In this document: positions 15,502 to 25,440 of the stretch, in pieces
How the letters are laid out: every line of letters starts with the position of its first letter
How positions within the stretch are numbered: the stretch's first letter is position 1
NCBI GenBank assembly: GCA_023458035.1
Contig: JAEXAX010000034.1
Span: 200,914 to 264,913 of the forward strand
DNA: 64,000 bases
Source of the DNA: Bacillota bacterium
GTDB taxonomy: Bacteria > Bacillota > Clostridia > Lachnospirales > Lachnospiraceae
Direction: 5' to 3'
Notes under the pieces: generated by a model
Seen by the model: only the letters and a program-made list of their open reading frames with translations
What the model was told of the DNA's origin: nothing
Database searches by the model: none
Translations under genes and position numbers: made by a program

Positions 15502-15580
15502 AGATTACACAACAGAGAAAAAGAACTTCGCCGGCTGTAAATTTATCAGGGTGAAGACAGGCAAACTCTATATAAGGGCG

Positions 15581-15626
15581 GCAAACCAAAAAAGAAGGGC
15601 ATTATTGCTCTTCTTTTTTGGTTTGC
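15581..15626 (+). terminator. Long hairpin terminator
   Basis: A 17-bp perfect stem (15581-15597 with 15610-15626) has a 12-nt loop. An A-rich left arm and T-rich right arm (CTTCTTTTTTGG) could stop transcription in either direction. It separates the secreted-protein unit from the ABC exporter operon. Confidence 0.65.
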
Positions 15627-15806
15627 TGTCATGTTCGTCTAATCGGTCTGCGCTGTGGGAGTTGTTTCGTACCGAACGCAAGCGCTTCAAAGCGCTTCAA
15701 CCGCTAATTCTCTATAGCCTATTTCCCATTTTTTATGCTATACTACACTGATACCATTTCTTGTATCAAACGTCGCCGCGGCGCCCGGAAAAGGAGGATA
15801 AAAAGC

Positions 15807-16025
15807 ATGATTACTTTTGAACATATCATTCAGTTAAATAAGCAGTTAGAGGAGCAGGGCAGTAAGCTGCATCTGCGTGATACCTGCAGCGGCCAGAGTC
15901 TGTGGCTGGAAAGCGGGAATGCACTGCGGGATTGGCGGTTGATCCGAGATTATTTCGGAGCGCAGCAGATCTTTTTGCGCCATTCGGATGACTACCTGAC
16001 GTTCTGGGAGGAGGGAGGATATTGA
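15807..16025 (+). CDS. Small conserved protein (RDAC-like family)
   Basis: A 72-aa soluble protein starting MITFEHIIQLNKQLEEQGSK, with the segment KLHLRDTCSGQSLWLE. It resembles a small Firmicute family sometimes labelled RDAC after its Arg-Asp-Ala-Cys stretch; here it reads RDTC. ATG 15807 follows AAGGAGG at 9 nt; the longer upstream frame has no ribosome binding site. Its stop overlaps the TTG start of the first ABC exporter gene (TTGA), so it leads that operon and may be a cytosolic accessory. Function unknown. Confidence 0.65.
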   Translation: MITFEHIIQLNKQLEEQGSKLHLRDTCSGQSLWLESGNALRDWRLIRDYFGAQQIFLRHSDDYLTFWEEGGY

Positions 16026-17791
16026 AATCATTTTTTGAGCAAGTGATATTTGTAGTGCGAAAGAATTTACGGCTATATGCGTTATGGATCTGTCTGGCAG
16101 TGACCGGCTATGGGCTGATGCTGGTCATACCCTATATGGTGAAGCTGACTACCAATGCGGTGTCAAGCGGCACCCTGACCGAATCGCAGTTCGGTTTATT
16201 TATGATATTGACGGTGGGAGCGGTGGTTTTGTCCTATTTGGCCGAGGTCGGCTGGGTCTGGGCGCTGTTTAAGGCTGGTAACAGTCTCGGGCGGTTCCTG
16301 CGTATTGAGATGATGCAGACGTATCTGCGTCAGCCGCCGGAGTATTTTCGTACCTTTTCACCGGGCAGCTTGCTGGCTCGTATCACAGATGATATTGAGA
16401 TGCTGACAACCTTTGCCGGTTATGGCATGATGACCATTTTTGACTCAACCATTTATCCGTTTTCCCTGCTGGTTGTTATGGCAGCGGTCATTTCGTGGAA
16501 GCTGACCTTGGTGACGGTGATTCCGCTGATCGTGCTGCTGTTATTGTCGAAGCGTATCGGGGCGCGTATCTTTATGACCGCCGAGCGGATGCAGCAGGCT
16601 TATGACGGGCTCAATGATTTTGTGCTGGAAAATGTGGCAGCGGTGCGTACCATCCGCGGCTATCGGCGCCGGGCATCCAGACGACAGCTGTTTCGTGAGC
16701 GTTCGCGTGATTATGTGAAGCGCTATTCGCAATTTGTTTATTTTGAAGAGGCGTTCAATGCCATCGGTCATTTCGTTCGTGGCTTGAGCTACACCATTGC
16801 CCTGCTGGCCGGCGGCTTTATGATCAGTCGCGGCGAGCTCAGCGTCGGCGATTTGATTTCCTTTATGATTTACCTGAATATGCTGATCTGGCCGATTATG
16901 GCTTTTGGCGATCTGATGACCATTGCCAATCGGGCCGCTGCCAGTCGGAAGCGTATTGAAGAGGTGCTGGAGGAACAGGATTTCGGTCTGCAGCAGGCAG
17001 CGGCAGAAACTGCTTCGGTGCTGCCGCTGCCGGTACAAAGCTGGGAGATGAAGAATTTCTCATTCCGCTATCCGGGCGAGGAGGCAGACGTATTGTCGGA
17101 TATCTCCTTGTCCGTCAAACAAGGTGAGATGGTGGCCGTGGTCGGAAAGACCGGCAGCGGCAAAAGTACCCTGCTGCGGCAGTGGCTTCGATTTTATCCC
17201 TTCGCGGAAAATACGCTGCTGCTTGACGGCAAGGGTATCGAGCAATATGACATGGCAGAGGTGCGCAGCCGCATCGGTTATGTGCCGCAGGAGCATATCT
17301 TATTATCCAAGAGCATTCGTGAGAACATTGAGCTTGGCTGCAAGCCGGGCGGTGAGCTGACGGTAGAAGAGGCGGCGGCTCTGGCGGATTTGGCAAAGGA
17401 TCTGTCGGCCTTTGCGGATGGATATGAAACCATTGTCGGAGAGCGCGGTGTGATGTTGTCCGGTGGGCAAAAGCAGAGGTTGTCGATTGCCCGGGCCCTC
17501 ATCGGTCAGCCGGAATTTTTGATTCTGGACGATGCGCTGTCGGCCATGGACACGAAAACGGCCGATACTATCGTCAAAGCATTGCGGAACCGACCGCAGC
17601 GCCAGACCATGCTGGTATCGACACATCGCCTGGCCGGTGTGCGGGATGCCGATCGCATCATCGTACTGGACGGCGGACGAATCAAGGAGAGCGGTACACA
17701 TGAGGAGCTGATGCGGGCAGATGGCTGGTATGCGGCGCAATTTCGTTATCAGCAGATGGAAGGAGGCGATGCGGACGATGAAGCGATCTAA
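16022..17791 (+). CDS. Heterodimeric ABC exporter subunit 1 (degenerate ATP site)
   Basis: This 589-aa type IV ABC exporter half-transporter has six membrane helices (about 1-310) and a nucleotide-binding domain. Walker A is GKTGSGKST, the signature is LSGGQKQRLSIARAL, and Walker B reads FLILDDALSAMD, with Asp where the catalytic Glu normally sits. That substitution marks the non-hydrolysing site of heterodimeric exporters such as YheI/YheH (BmrC/BmrD). Start is TTG at 16022 with GGAGGAGG 4-8 nt upstream and a 4-nt overlap with the previous gene. It is coupled to the second subunit (14-nt overlap). Multidrug or lipid export is typical of the family; the substrate is unknown. Confidence 0.88.
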   Translation: MKSFFEQVIFVVRKNLRLYALWICLAVTGYGLMLVIPYMVKLTTNAVSSGTLTESQFGLFMILTVGAVVLSYLAEVGWVWALFKAGNSLGRFLRIEMMQTYLRQPPEYFRTFSPGSLLARITDDIEMLTTFAGYGMMTIFDSTIYPFSLLVVMAAVISWKLTLVTVIPLIVLLLLSKRIGARIFMTAERMQQAYDGLNDFVLENVAAVRTIRGYRRRASRRQLFRERSRDYVKRYSQFVYFEEAFNAIGHFVRGLSYTIALLAGGFMISRGELSVGDLISFMIYLNMLIWPIMAFGDLMTIANRAAASRKRIEEVLEEQDFGLQQAAAETASVLPLPVQSWEMKNFSFRYPGEEADVLSDISLSVKQGEMVAVVGKTGSGKSTLLRQWLRFYPFAENTLLLDGKGIEQYDMAEVRSRIGYVPQEHILLSKSIRENIELGCKPGGELTVEEAAALADLAKDLSAFADGYETIVGERGVMLSGGQKQRLSIARALIGQPEFLILDDALSAMDTKTADTIVKALRNRPQRQTMLVSTHRLAGVRDADRIIVLDGGRIKESGTHEELMRADGWYAAQFRYQQMEGGDADDEAI

Positions 17792-19604
17792 TATGAATCA
17801 TCAAGAGCGGCAACGGCATAAGCAGCAAAACCGCAGGGCCTATTTATTTTTATTGCGGTTTGCCATGCGCAAAAAAGCCGCTCTGGCTCTCGGCTTTGTG
17901 TTGGTATCGGTCGCCGTTGGCCTGGATCTGGGAGCAAATTATTTCGTGGCCCGGCTGCTGGATGAGCTGGCGGAAATTTGGCAGCGGCAGGCGGTTGGAC
18001 GGCTGGTGGGCATGGTGGCAGGCTACGCCGGCCTGGTGATTCTGGCCGGTATGGCGGTGTATATCAGTAATGTGTATACTAAACGAACAGCTGAGGGCAT
18101 CGTCGGAATAATCCGTGAGGAAGTATTTGATCACCTGCAGCGACTGCCGGTTTCCTTTTATGATAAGACGGCTGCCGGTCGGATCGTAGCTCGGGTGACC
18201 GGTGATAATAAGGCTATGCGTGATGTCTATCAGTTATTCTTTTCGGAAATGCTGATGGCAGTCATTTACATGGTTTGTATCTATGGTGTATTATTATTTT
18301 TAAACAGGACGCTGGCTCTGCTGTCATTGCTCCCATTGACTGTTTTCGGCATCTTTTTATGGGATTATCACCGCCGCAGCAGCCGTATTCAACGGGTGTA
18401 CAGACGGCTGCTGGCCGATATCAATGCGGTGGCCAATGAAAATATCCATGCTGTTACCATGATCCAGTCCTTCGGACAGGAGAAGAAGCTGGAAGATGAG
18501 TTTGCCGCCGGCAGCGAGGAGCTGTTTCGACAGGATCTGAAGCTGACTTTTCTGGAAGCATATAACGGCTACACGGCCATGGAGATGCTGCGATGGGTCG
18601 TGCAGGTATTGCTGGTCTTTTATCTTGGCTACAGCTATCTGTATACCGATCATCCGCTGAGTCTGGGTATGGTCTACCTGTTTAATCGTTATATGGTGGC
18701 CATGTTCAATCAGGGCAGTCGGCTTATGCAAAACATGCCGAAGGTCGAGAAATCGTTTCAGTCTGCCGGCCACGTGCTGGAACTGCTGCAATTGCCGCCG
18801 GTCGAAGAGGCGGCAGCCGATGAATGGCTTCCGCAGGTCGAACGTAAGGCGGTGACCGACAGCGGGAAAAAGACGGCAGACGGCAGTGTGGTCTTTGAAA
18901 ATGTGAGCTTTTCTTATCTGGAGGGCAAGCAGGTCTTATCCGACATCTCCTTTGAAGTGCCGGCCGGCCATATGGTTGGTATTGTCGGCCATACCGGCAG
19001 CGGCAAATCGACGATTGCCAATCTGTTGCTGCGTTTTTATCCGACTGACAGCGGCAGCATTCGTATCGGCGGACAGGATATCAGCATGTTGTCGATCGAG
19101 GAAACGAGGAGTCATATGGCCATCGTATTACAAGATCCCTACCTGTTTGCCGGAACCATACTGGACAATATTACGCTGGCGGATGAGCGCTACAGTCGCC
19201 GGCAGGCGGAAGACGCTCTCAGAGCGGTCGGTGGAGCGGATATTTTGGCCGGAAAGGGACTGGATCTGATGCTGACTGAAAACGGTTCGGCTTTGTCGGC
19301 CGGTGAACGGCAGTTGATTTCCTTTGCCAGAGCCCTGCTTCGCGATCCGCAGATTCTGATCCTGGATGAGGCAACGGCGGCGGTGGACAGCGAGACCGAG
19401 CAATTGATTCAAAAAGGTATGGAAAAGCTGGAGGATGGTCGGACGACCATCGTGGTGGCCCATCGTCTGTCGACCCTGCGCCATGCCGATCACATTTTGG
19501 TGATGCGAAAAGGTCAAATCATCGAGCGAGGCACACACGAAGACCTGCTGGCAATGGATGGCTACTATACACAATTATATAAAAAACAATTTGTGCAGGC
19601 TTAA
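17778..19604 (+). CDS. Heterodimeric ABC exporter subunit 2 (catalytic)
   Basis: A 608-aa ABC exporter half with six membrane helices (about 25-330) and an ATPase domain. It has Walker A GHTGSGKST, Walker B ILILDEATAAVD with the catalytic Glu, and a non-canonical signature, LSAGERQLISFARAL (AGE in place of GGQ). Together with the Asp in subunit 1 this gives one active and one degenerate composite site, as in YheH/YheI (BmrD/BmrC) pairs. ATG 17778 (MKRSNMNHQ) lies 11 nt after AGGAGG; ATG 17769 is too close. It overlaps subunit 1 by 14 nt. Confidence 0.88.
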   Translation: MKRSNMNHQERQRHKQQNRRAYLFLLRFAMRKKAALALGFVLVSVAVGLDLGANYFVARLLDELAEIWQRQAVGRLVGMVAGYAGLVILAGMAVYISNVYTKRTAEGIVGIIREEVFDHLQRLPVSFYDKTAAGRIVARVTGDNKAMRDVYQLFFSEMLMAVIYMVCIYGVLLFLNRTLALLSLLPLTVFGIFLWDYHRRSSRIQRVYRRLLADINAVANENIHAVTMIQSFGQEKKLEDEFAAGSEELFRQDLKLTFLEAYNGYTAMEMLRWVVQVLLVFYLGYSYLYTDHPLSLGMVYLFNRYMVAMFNQGSRLMQNMPKVEKSFQSAGHVLELLQLPPVEEAAADEWLPQVERKAVTDSGKKTADGSVVFENVSFSYLEGKQVLSDISFEVPAGHMVGIVGHTGSGKSTIANLLLRFYPTDSGSIRIGGQDISMLSIEETRSHMAIVLQDPYLFAGTILDNITLADERYSRRQAEDALRAVGGADILAGKGLDLMLTENGSALSAGERQLISFARALLRDPQILILDEATAAVDSETEQLIQKGMEKLEDGRTTIVVAHRLSTLRHADHILVMRKGQIIERGTHEDLLAMDGYYTQLYKKQFVQA

Positions 19605-19625
19605 GCCTGCCGGTAAGGAGGAATT

Positions 19626-21422
19626 ATGGGTTTACCGAAGAGACAGGATGTTCCGGATGAATTAACCTGGGATCTGACCAGAATATTTGCCGATGAGGCG
19701 GCCTATGAGGCCTGCGTGACTGAGCTGGCCGACCTTACACAGCGGATCTGCGGGTATAAGGGCAGTCTGCGAACCGCCGAAGATGTACTGGACGTATTGG
19801 ATTTGTATAACGAGTACCGGATGAAGGAGTCTTGGTGCGCAAGCTATTGTTCATTATCGACCTCCGTCGATATGACGAATGAAACACTGGCCATGCGTGA
19901 GCAGAAGCTGTTTCGCATTCTGAGTGAGCAGGGGGCGGCATTGGCCTTTTTGGAGAATGAGATTCTCGGCCTGCCGGAGGCGGTTCTGGCAGCTGCCATA
20001 CGATCGACTGATCGTTATGCTCATTTTTTGCAGGTGCTGCTGGATAAGAAGGCCCATCTTTTGTCGCCGGCCGAGGAGGCTTTGTTGGCCAAGCTCGGCC
20101 CGGTATTATCTGCGCCGCTGCAGCATTATGAGGATACCAAGCTGGCTGATATGCAGTTTCCGGATTTTGAGGTGGACGGTAAGAACTATCCGAACAGCTT
20201 TGTGTTGTTTGAGAATGTTTATCAGTATGAGCCGGATACCAAGGTGCGCCGGGCAGCCTTTGCGGCTTTTTCCGGCGTACTGCGTCAGTATCATCTGACC
20301 ATTGCCGATGACTATATCACTCGGGTACAGGCTGAAAAGATTGAGTCCGAGCTGCGCGGCTTTGATTCGGTGATCGACTATTTGTTGGCTCAGCAGCGTG
20401 TACCGGCCGAGCTGTATCACAGACAGATTGATCTGATCATGGAAAGGCTGGCTCCGGTGATGCGCAAGTATGTCAAGCTGCTGCAGCGGGAATATGATCT
20501 GGATAAGCTTTGCTATGCAGATCTGAAGCTGCCGCTGGAGCGTCATCTGCAGCCGCGCGTAAGCATTGAGGAATCTAAGGCCTATGTGGAAAAGGCGCTG
20601 GCTCGGCTGGGTGAAGAATACCTCGAACTGGCTATGGGGGCTTATCGGGATCGTTGGGTTGATTATGCCCAGAACGAAGGAAAATCAACCGGCGGCTTTT
20701 GTGCCAGCCCATACGGCAAGGGCGGGTTTATCTTACTGTCCTGGACCGGCCTGCTGAGCGAGGTTTATACCATGGTGCATGAGATCGGACATGGAGTTCA
20801 CTTTATGCTGAGCCAAAGAGAGAACAGTGCACTTGAAGAGGCGCCTTCGCTGTATATCATCGAGGCGCCTTCGACCGCCAATGAGCTGCTGCTGTCACAA
20901 GCCCTGCTCAAGGAAGCGAAGGATGACACCTTCCGGCGGTATGTGCTGTCTTCGATGATCGGAAATACCTATTACCATAATTTTGTCACGCACCTGTTAG
21001 AGGCGGCCTACCAGCGTGAGGTCTATCGTTTGGTGGATCGTCATGAGGCTCTGTCGGCCGGCACTCTGGATTCCTTAAAGAAGGAAGTGCTGGCGAAGTT
21101 CTGGGGTGACGCGGTTGAACTGACCGAAGGTGCTGAGCTGACTTGGATGCGGCAGCCGCATTACTACATGGGACTGTATCCCTACACCTACAGTGCCGGC
21201 CTGACCGTGTCAACGGCTGTCGTACAGCGGATGCAGACCGATCCGGCGGCGGTAGAGGATTGGCTGTCCATGCTGCGGGCCGGCGGTTCCAAAGATGTGG
21301 CCGAGCTGGCATTGCTGGCCGGCGTTGACTTGCACACCGAAGGGCCGCTGCTGACAACGATTGATTATCTGCGGGATGTGGTCGATGAGATCGCTGCCAT
21401 TACGGAAAGGATGGGAATATAA
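19626..21422 (+). CDS. pepF: Oligoendopeptidase F (M3B metallopeptidase)
   Basis: This 598-aa cytoplasmic protein has the length and layout of oligoendopeptidase F. An N-terminal helical half starts MGLPKRQDVPDELTWDLT, and the catalytic zinc motif is HEIGH (His385-His389, in MVHEIGHGVHFML), followed by the third-ligand region with LYIIEAPSTANELL. It degrades peptides of roughly 7-17 residues. GGAGG lies 6 nt before the ATG. It follows the ABC exporter by 21 nt and may share its transcript, but belongs functionally to peptide turnover. Confidence 0.92.
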   Translation: MGLPKRQDVPDELTWDLTRIFADEAAYEACVTELADLTQRICGYKGSLRTAEDVLDVLDLYNEYRMKESWCASYCSLSTSVDMTNETLAMREQKLFRILSEQGAALAFLENEILGLPEAVLAAAIRSTDRYAHFLQVLLDKKAHLLSPAEEALLAKLGPVLSAPLQHYEDTKLADMQFPDFEVDGKNYPNSFVLFENVYQYEPDTKVRRAAFAAFSGVLRQYHLTIADDYITRVQAEKIESELRGFDSVIDYLLAQQRVPAELYHRQIDLIMERLAPVMRKYVKLLQREYDLDKLCYADLKLPLERHLQPRVSIEESKAYVEKALARLGEEYLELAMGAYRDRWVDYAQNEGKSTGGFCASPYGKGGFILLSWTGLLSEVYTMVHEIGHGVHFMLSQRENSALEEAPSLYIIEAPSTANELLLSQALLKEAKDDTFRRYVLSSMIGNTYYHNFVTHLLEAAYQREVYRLVDRHEALSAGTLDSLKKEVLAKFWGDAVELTEGAELTWMRQPHYYMGLYPYTYSAGLTVSTAVVQRMQTDPAAVEDWLSMLRAGGSKDVAELALLAGVDLHTEGPLLTTIDYLRDVVDEIAAITERMGI

Positions 21423-21423
21423 G

Positions 21424-21909
21424 ATGGATAAACGAATGGAGATTTTAAATCTGATCGAAAAGAACAGTCACTTAAGCGCCGCCGAGATCGCCGCGATGAC
21501 CGATATGTCTGAGGAAGCGGTACGCGCCGAGATCAGGACCATGGAGCAGGAAAAGGTGATTTGCGGTTATCACACCATCATCAACTGGGATAAGGTGGAT
21601 GAAGAATTGGTGACAGCCTTGATCGAGCTAAAGGTCACTCCGCAGAGCGGAGACGGTTATAGGGAATTGGCCAGACGGATCTGCGATTACAGTCAGGTGG
21701 AGTCGATCTACCTGATGAGCGGGGTATACGATTTTATGGTGACAGTTAAGGGGCAGACACTGCGCGAGATCTCGATGTTTGTTAATGAAAAATTAGCGTC
21801 TATTCCGGAGGTGCAGAGTACATCCACCCACTTTACATTGGTGAAATACAAGGATCACGGAACCAATTTGCTAACGAGTAAAAAAGATGAAAGAATGGTG
21901 ATGTTTTAA
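21424..21909 (+). CDS. Lrp/AsnC-family transcriptional regulator
   Basis: This 161-aa protein has an N-terminal winged HTH (about 5-55, LIEKNSHLSAAEIAAMTDMS) and an AsnC/RAM ligand-binding domain (about 65-145, with VESIYLMSGVYDFMVTVKG). ATG 21424 is immediately downstream of pepF (1-nt gap) after AAAGGATGGG; a longer upstream frame overlaps pepF and lacks homology. The stop overlaps the next start (TAATG), pairing it with a PLP aminotransferase. Lrp-aminotransferase pairs are recurrent in Firmicutes, and the regulator probably responds to an amino acid. Confidence 0.88.
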   Translation: MDKRMEILNLIEKNSHLSAAEIAAMTDMSEEAVRAEIRTMEQEKVICGYHTIINWDKVDEELVTALIELKVTPQSGDGYRELARRICDYSQVESIYLMSGVYDFMVTVKGQTLREISMFVNEKLASIPEVQSTSTHFTLVKYKDHGTNLLTSKKDERMVMF

Positions 21910-23078
21910 TGAGAAATCCATTGTCAGATGTGGTACAGGAGATAAAACCGTCCGGTATTCGTAAATTTTTTGATGTAGTCAGCGAGATGCCGGATGCTAT
22001 TACCCTCGGCGTGGGTGAACCGGATTTTGAGACGCCGGGCTTTATCCGTGAAGCAGGTATCAAGTCATTGAATCAGGGCCATACCTTTTATACCTCAAAT
22101 CTCGGTATGAAGGAGCTGCGGGAGGAGATTTGTGAATTTGCCAAGGAAAAACAGGGATTGGTATATGATCCATTGACCGAGGTGCTGGTTACCGTCGGCG
22201 GCAGCGAGGCCATCGACATCGCCTGTCGGGCGTTGTTAAACCCGGGCGAAGAGGCCATTATCCCGGAGCCCTGCTATGTATCCTATGTTCCCTGCGTGAA
22301 GCTGGCCGGCGGTGTGCCGGTGTCGATTCCGCTGCAGGAAAAAAATGAGTTCAGACTGACCGCCGGAGAGCTGAGGGCGGCCATTACACCGAAATCGAAG
22401 CTGTTGTTTTTGACTTTCCCGAATAATCCGACAGGCGCTATCATGAGCCGCGAGGATCTGGAGGCGCTGCGCGAGATCATTATTGAGCATGATCTGATCG
22501 TCATTTCGGATGAAATCTACAGTGCCTTAAGCTATCACGGCGGCGGTCATGTCAGTATCGCCCAATTGCCGGGGATGCAGGAACGAACCATTGTGATCAA
22601 CGGTTTTTCAAAGGCTTATGCCATGACAGGCTGGCGTTTGGGTTATGCCATGGGGCCGCAGTTGATCATCAAGCAGATGACCAAGATTCACCAGTTTGCC
22701 ATTATGTGCGCACCGACCACCAGCCAGTATGCGGCCATTCAGGCTCTGCGTTTCGGGGACAGCGATGTGCAGCGCATGTGCGCAGCTTATAACCAGCGAC
22801 GCCGATTTTTGCTGCAGGCCTTCCGCAGGATGCAGCTGCCTTGCTTTGAGCCGTTCGGAGCCTTTTATGTGTTCCCGAATATATCGGAATTTGGTATGAC
22901 CTCTGAGGAGTTTGCCACGCGTTTTCTGACCGAGGAAAAGGTAGCGGTGGTGCCGGGAACAGCCTTTGGGGAGTGTGCGGAAGGATTTATCCGTATTTCT
23001 TATGCCTATTCCATTGAAACGCTGCAGGAAGCCATGCGACGTCTGGAGCATTTTATCACGACGCTGCGACAGGGCTGA
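21909..23078 (+). CDS. Class I/II PLP-dependent aminotransferase (AspB/PatA-like)
   Basis: A 389-aa fold-type I aminotransferase. Hallmarks are the N-terminal GVGEPDFETP, FPNNPTGA, the cofactor-binding ISDEIYS, the Schiff-base lysine in VINGFSKAYAMTGWRLGYAMG (near residue 233) and a C-terminal FIRISYAY with the substrate carboxylate-binding Arg. Close relatives act on aspartate or aromatic amino acids. ATG 21909 overlaps the Lrp stop by 1 nt, so translation is coupled. Exact substrate cannot be read from sequence. Confidence 0.9.
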   Translation: MRNPLSDVVQEIKPSGIRKFFDVVSEMPDAITLGVGEPDFETPGFIREAGIKSLNQGHTFYTSNLGMKELREEICEFAKEKQGLVYDPLTEVLVTVGGSEAIDIACRALLNPGEEAIIPEPCYVSYVPCVKLAGGVPVSIPLQEKNEFRLTAGELRAAITPKSKLLFLTFPNNPTGAIMSREDLEALREIIIEHDLIVISDEIYSALSYHGGGHVSIAQLPGMQERTIVINGFSKAYAMTGWRLGYAMGPQLIIKQMTKIHQFAIMCAPTTSQYAAIQALRFGDSDVQRMCAAYNQRRRFLLQAFRRMQLPCFEPFGAFYVFPNISEFGMTSEEFATRFLTEEKVAVVPGTAFGECAEGFIRISYAYSIETLQEAMRRLEHFITTLRQG

Positions 23079-23112
23079 GAGTGCCGCCTTGTGACAGAAA
23101 AGAGGAGAAACT

Positions 23113-25440
23113 ATGATAAAATTATATGATTCCGGTGTGTTTTTGCTGAATGGTGAAACGATTATTGAGGCGGATGGCCGTGAAGCCGCCGCCCTAGCAT
23201 CCCACGGTGTGGCAAGCGACCGTCAGACAGCGGCCCGCGAGTCTATTGCCTATCGCATCTTGGAAGCGCATAACATCTCTGGTTCGATGGAGAAGCTGCA
23301 GATCAAATTTGATCAGCTGGCCTCTCATGATATTACCTATGTCGGCATCATTCAGACTGCCAGGGCCAGTGGTCTGGATAAATTTCCGCTTCCGTATGTG
23401 TTGACGAACTGCCATAACAGCCTCTGCGCTGTCGGGGGTACGATCAATGAGGACGACCATATGTACGGCCTGACTGCCGCCAAGAAATACGGTGGTGTCT
23501 ATGTACCGCCGCATCAGGCTGTCATCCACCAGTATGCCCGTGAAATGATGGCACAATGCGGCTCCATGATCCTGGGCTCGGACAGTCATACTCGTTACGG
23601 AGCTCTCGGTACGATGGCTGTCGGTGAGGGCGGTCCGGAGCTGGTGAAGCAGCTGCTCGGTCAGACTTATGATATCAATCGGCCGGAGATCATTGCCGTT
23701 TATCTGGAAAATGAGCCGATAGCCGGTGTCGGCCCGCAGGACGTGGCGCTGGCGCTGGTCGGCGCCGTATTTTCAAATGGCTATGTAAACAACAAGGTAT
23801 TGGAATTTGTCGGTCCGGGTGTCGGAAAGCTCAGCGCCGACTTCCGAATCGGCGTTGATGTTATGACCACCGAGACCACCTGCTTAAGTTCGATCTGGGC
23901 TACCGACGACGAGATTCGTGAGTTTTATGTTATCCATGGCCGGCCGCAGCATTACAGACCGCTGCAGCCGGGAGCAGTCGCTTACTATGACGGTATGGTA
24001 CGCATTGATTTAAGTGAGATCAGACCGATGATCGCTATGCCCTTTCATCCAAGCAATGTCTATACCATAGAGGAATTAAATGCAAATCTGGAGGATATAT
24101 TGCACGACTGTGAGGAGAGGGTGAAGAAACAGCTGGGCGGTCAGGTGAACTATATGCTGATGGACAAGATCCGTGACGGCAAGCTGTATTGTGATCAGGG
24201 CATCATTGCCGGCTGTTCCGGCGGCGGTTTTGAAAATATCTGTGATGCGGCCGATATACTGCGCGGTCATTCGACCGGTGACGATACCTTCAGTTTGAGT
24301 GTTTATCCGTCATCAACACCGATCTACATGGAACTGGTCAGAAACGGTGTGATGGCTGATCTGATTGAAGTCGGAGCGGTAGTTAAGACTGCCTTTTGCG
24401 GTCCCTGCTTTGGCGCCGGAGATACACCGTTTCATAATGCTTTTAGTATTCGTCATACCACCAGAAACTTCCCGAACCGTGAAGGCTCGAAGGTACAGAA
24501 CGGACAGATCTCATCGGTCGCGCTGATGGATGCCAGATCGATCGCGGCGACAGCGCGAAACAAGGGCTTTCTGACACCGGCTACCGACTTTGACGTGACC
24601 TATATCAAGCCGACCTATCATTTCAACGGCACCATATATGAAAACCGTGTTTATGACAGCAAGCTGCAGCCGAAGAAGGAGATAGAGGTTCAGCTGGGGC
24701 CGAATATCAAGGATTGGCCGCAGATGGCCGCTTTACAAGAGAATCTGCTGCTGCAGGTGACCGCCGAGGTCCATGATGATGTGACCACCACCGACGAGTT
24801 GATTCCGTCCGGTGAGACCTCATCCTATCGCTCAAATCCGCTTGGACTGGCTGAGTTTGCTTTATCCAGACGTTGTCCGTCCTATGTGGGAAAAGCGAAG
24901 GCGATACAGGCTGCCGAGAAAGCCAGGGAAGCAGGACGGGCAGCCGGTGACAGCGAAGCACAGCTGACCGCTGCTGTGACGGCAAGCGTGCCCGGATTGG
25001 CCGGTATATGGAAGCAGGTGCAGGCAGCCTTCCCGGATGTAAGAACAAAACAGACCGGGTTTGGCAGTGCCATTTTTGCGGTGAAGCCGGGCGACGGATC
25101 GGCCAGAGAGCAGGCGGCCTCCTGTCAGAAGGTATTGGGCGGCTGGGCCAATATCGCCAACGAGTACGCAACCAAGCGATATCGTTCCAACCTGATGAAC
25201 TGGGGAATGCTGCCCTTTATCATTGACCGCGGCAAACTGCCGTTTGCCGAGGATGACTATATCTTTATCCCGAATATACGGGCGCAGGTGGAGGCGGCCG
25301 CGTCCGAACTGGAAGCCTATGTGGTGAAGAAGGATGGCGTTGCTGCGTTTATGCTGAAGCTAGGTGAGATGACAGCGGATGAGCGTCAGATTATTCTGGA
25401 CGGTTGTCTGATCAACTATAACAGGAGGTCGTTATCGTGA
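23113..25440 (+). CDS. Aconitase-superfamily hydratase (YbhJ-like)
   Basis: A 775-aa member of the aconitase superfamily, closest in layout to E. coli YbhJ-type hydratases of unknown substrate. Recognisable elements are the LTNCHNSLCAVGGT stretch, the GSDSHTRYGALGTMAVGEGG substrate loop (about residues 156-175), and iron-sulfur ligands in AGCSGGGFEN and AFCGPCFGAGDTP (CxxC). The swivel domain is C-terminal (FGSAIFAVKPGDGSAREQ, then KRYRSNLMNWGMLPFI). It is not a standard citrate-cycle aconitase. GGAG lies before ATG 23113, and its stop overlaps the next GTG start (GTGA). Confidence 0.82.
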   Translation: MIKLYDSGVFLLNGETIIEADGREAAALASHGVASDRQTAARESIAYRILEAHNISGSMEKLQIKFDQLASHDITYVGIIQTARASGLDKFPLPYVLTNCHNSLCAVGGTINEDDHMYGLTAAKKYGGVYVPPHQAVIHQYAREMMAQCGSMILGSDSHTRYGALGTMAVGEGGPELVKQLLGQTYDINRPEIIAVYLENEPIAGVGPQDVALALVGAVFSNGYVNNKVLEFVGPGVGKLSADFRIGVDVMTTETTCLSSIWATDDEIREFYVIHGRPQHYRPLQPGAVAYYDGMVRIDLSEIRPMIAMPFHPSNVYTIEELNANLEDILHDCEERVKKQLGGQVNYMLMDKIRDGKLYCDQGIIAGCSGGGFENICDAADILRGHSTGDDTFSLSVYPSSTPIYMELVRNGVMADLIEVGAVVKTAFCGPCFGAGDTPFHNAFSIRHTTRNFPNREGSKVQNGQISSVALMDARSIAATARNKGFLTPATDFDVTYIKPTYHFNGTIYENRVYDSKLQPKKEIEVQLGPNIKDWPQMAALQENLLLQVTAEVHDDVTTTDELIPSGETSSYRSNPLGLAEFALSRRCPSYVGKAKAIQAAEKAREAGRAAGDSEAQLTAAVTASVPGLAGIWKQVQAAFPDVRTKQTGFGSAIFAVKPGDGSAREQAASCQKVLGGWANIANEYATKRYRSNLMNWGMLPFIIDRGKLPFAEDDYIFIPNIRAQVEAAASELEAYVVKKDGVAAFMLKLGEMTADERQIILDGCLINYNRRSLS

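Noticed and set aside
15681..15702. Tandem AAGCGCTTC repeats as a possible CRISPR or integration site
   Set aside because: Only two short adjacent copies with no spacers, and no integrase or att-like pair nearby.
15488..15751. 87-aa open frame after the gene remnant
   Set aside because: It runs through a 17-bp terminator hairpin and has no ribosome binding site.
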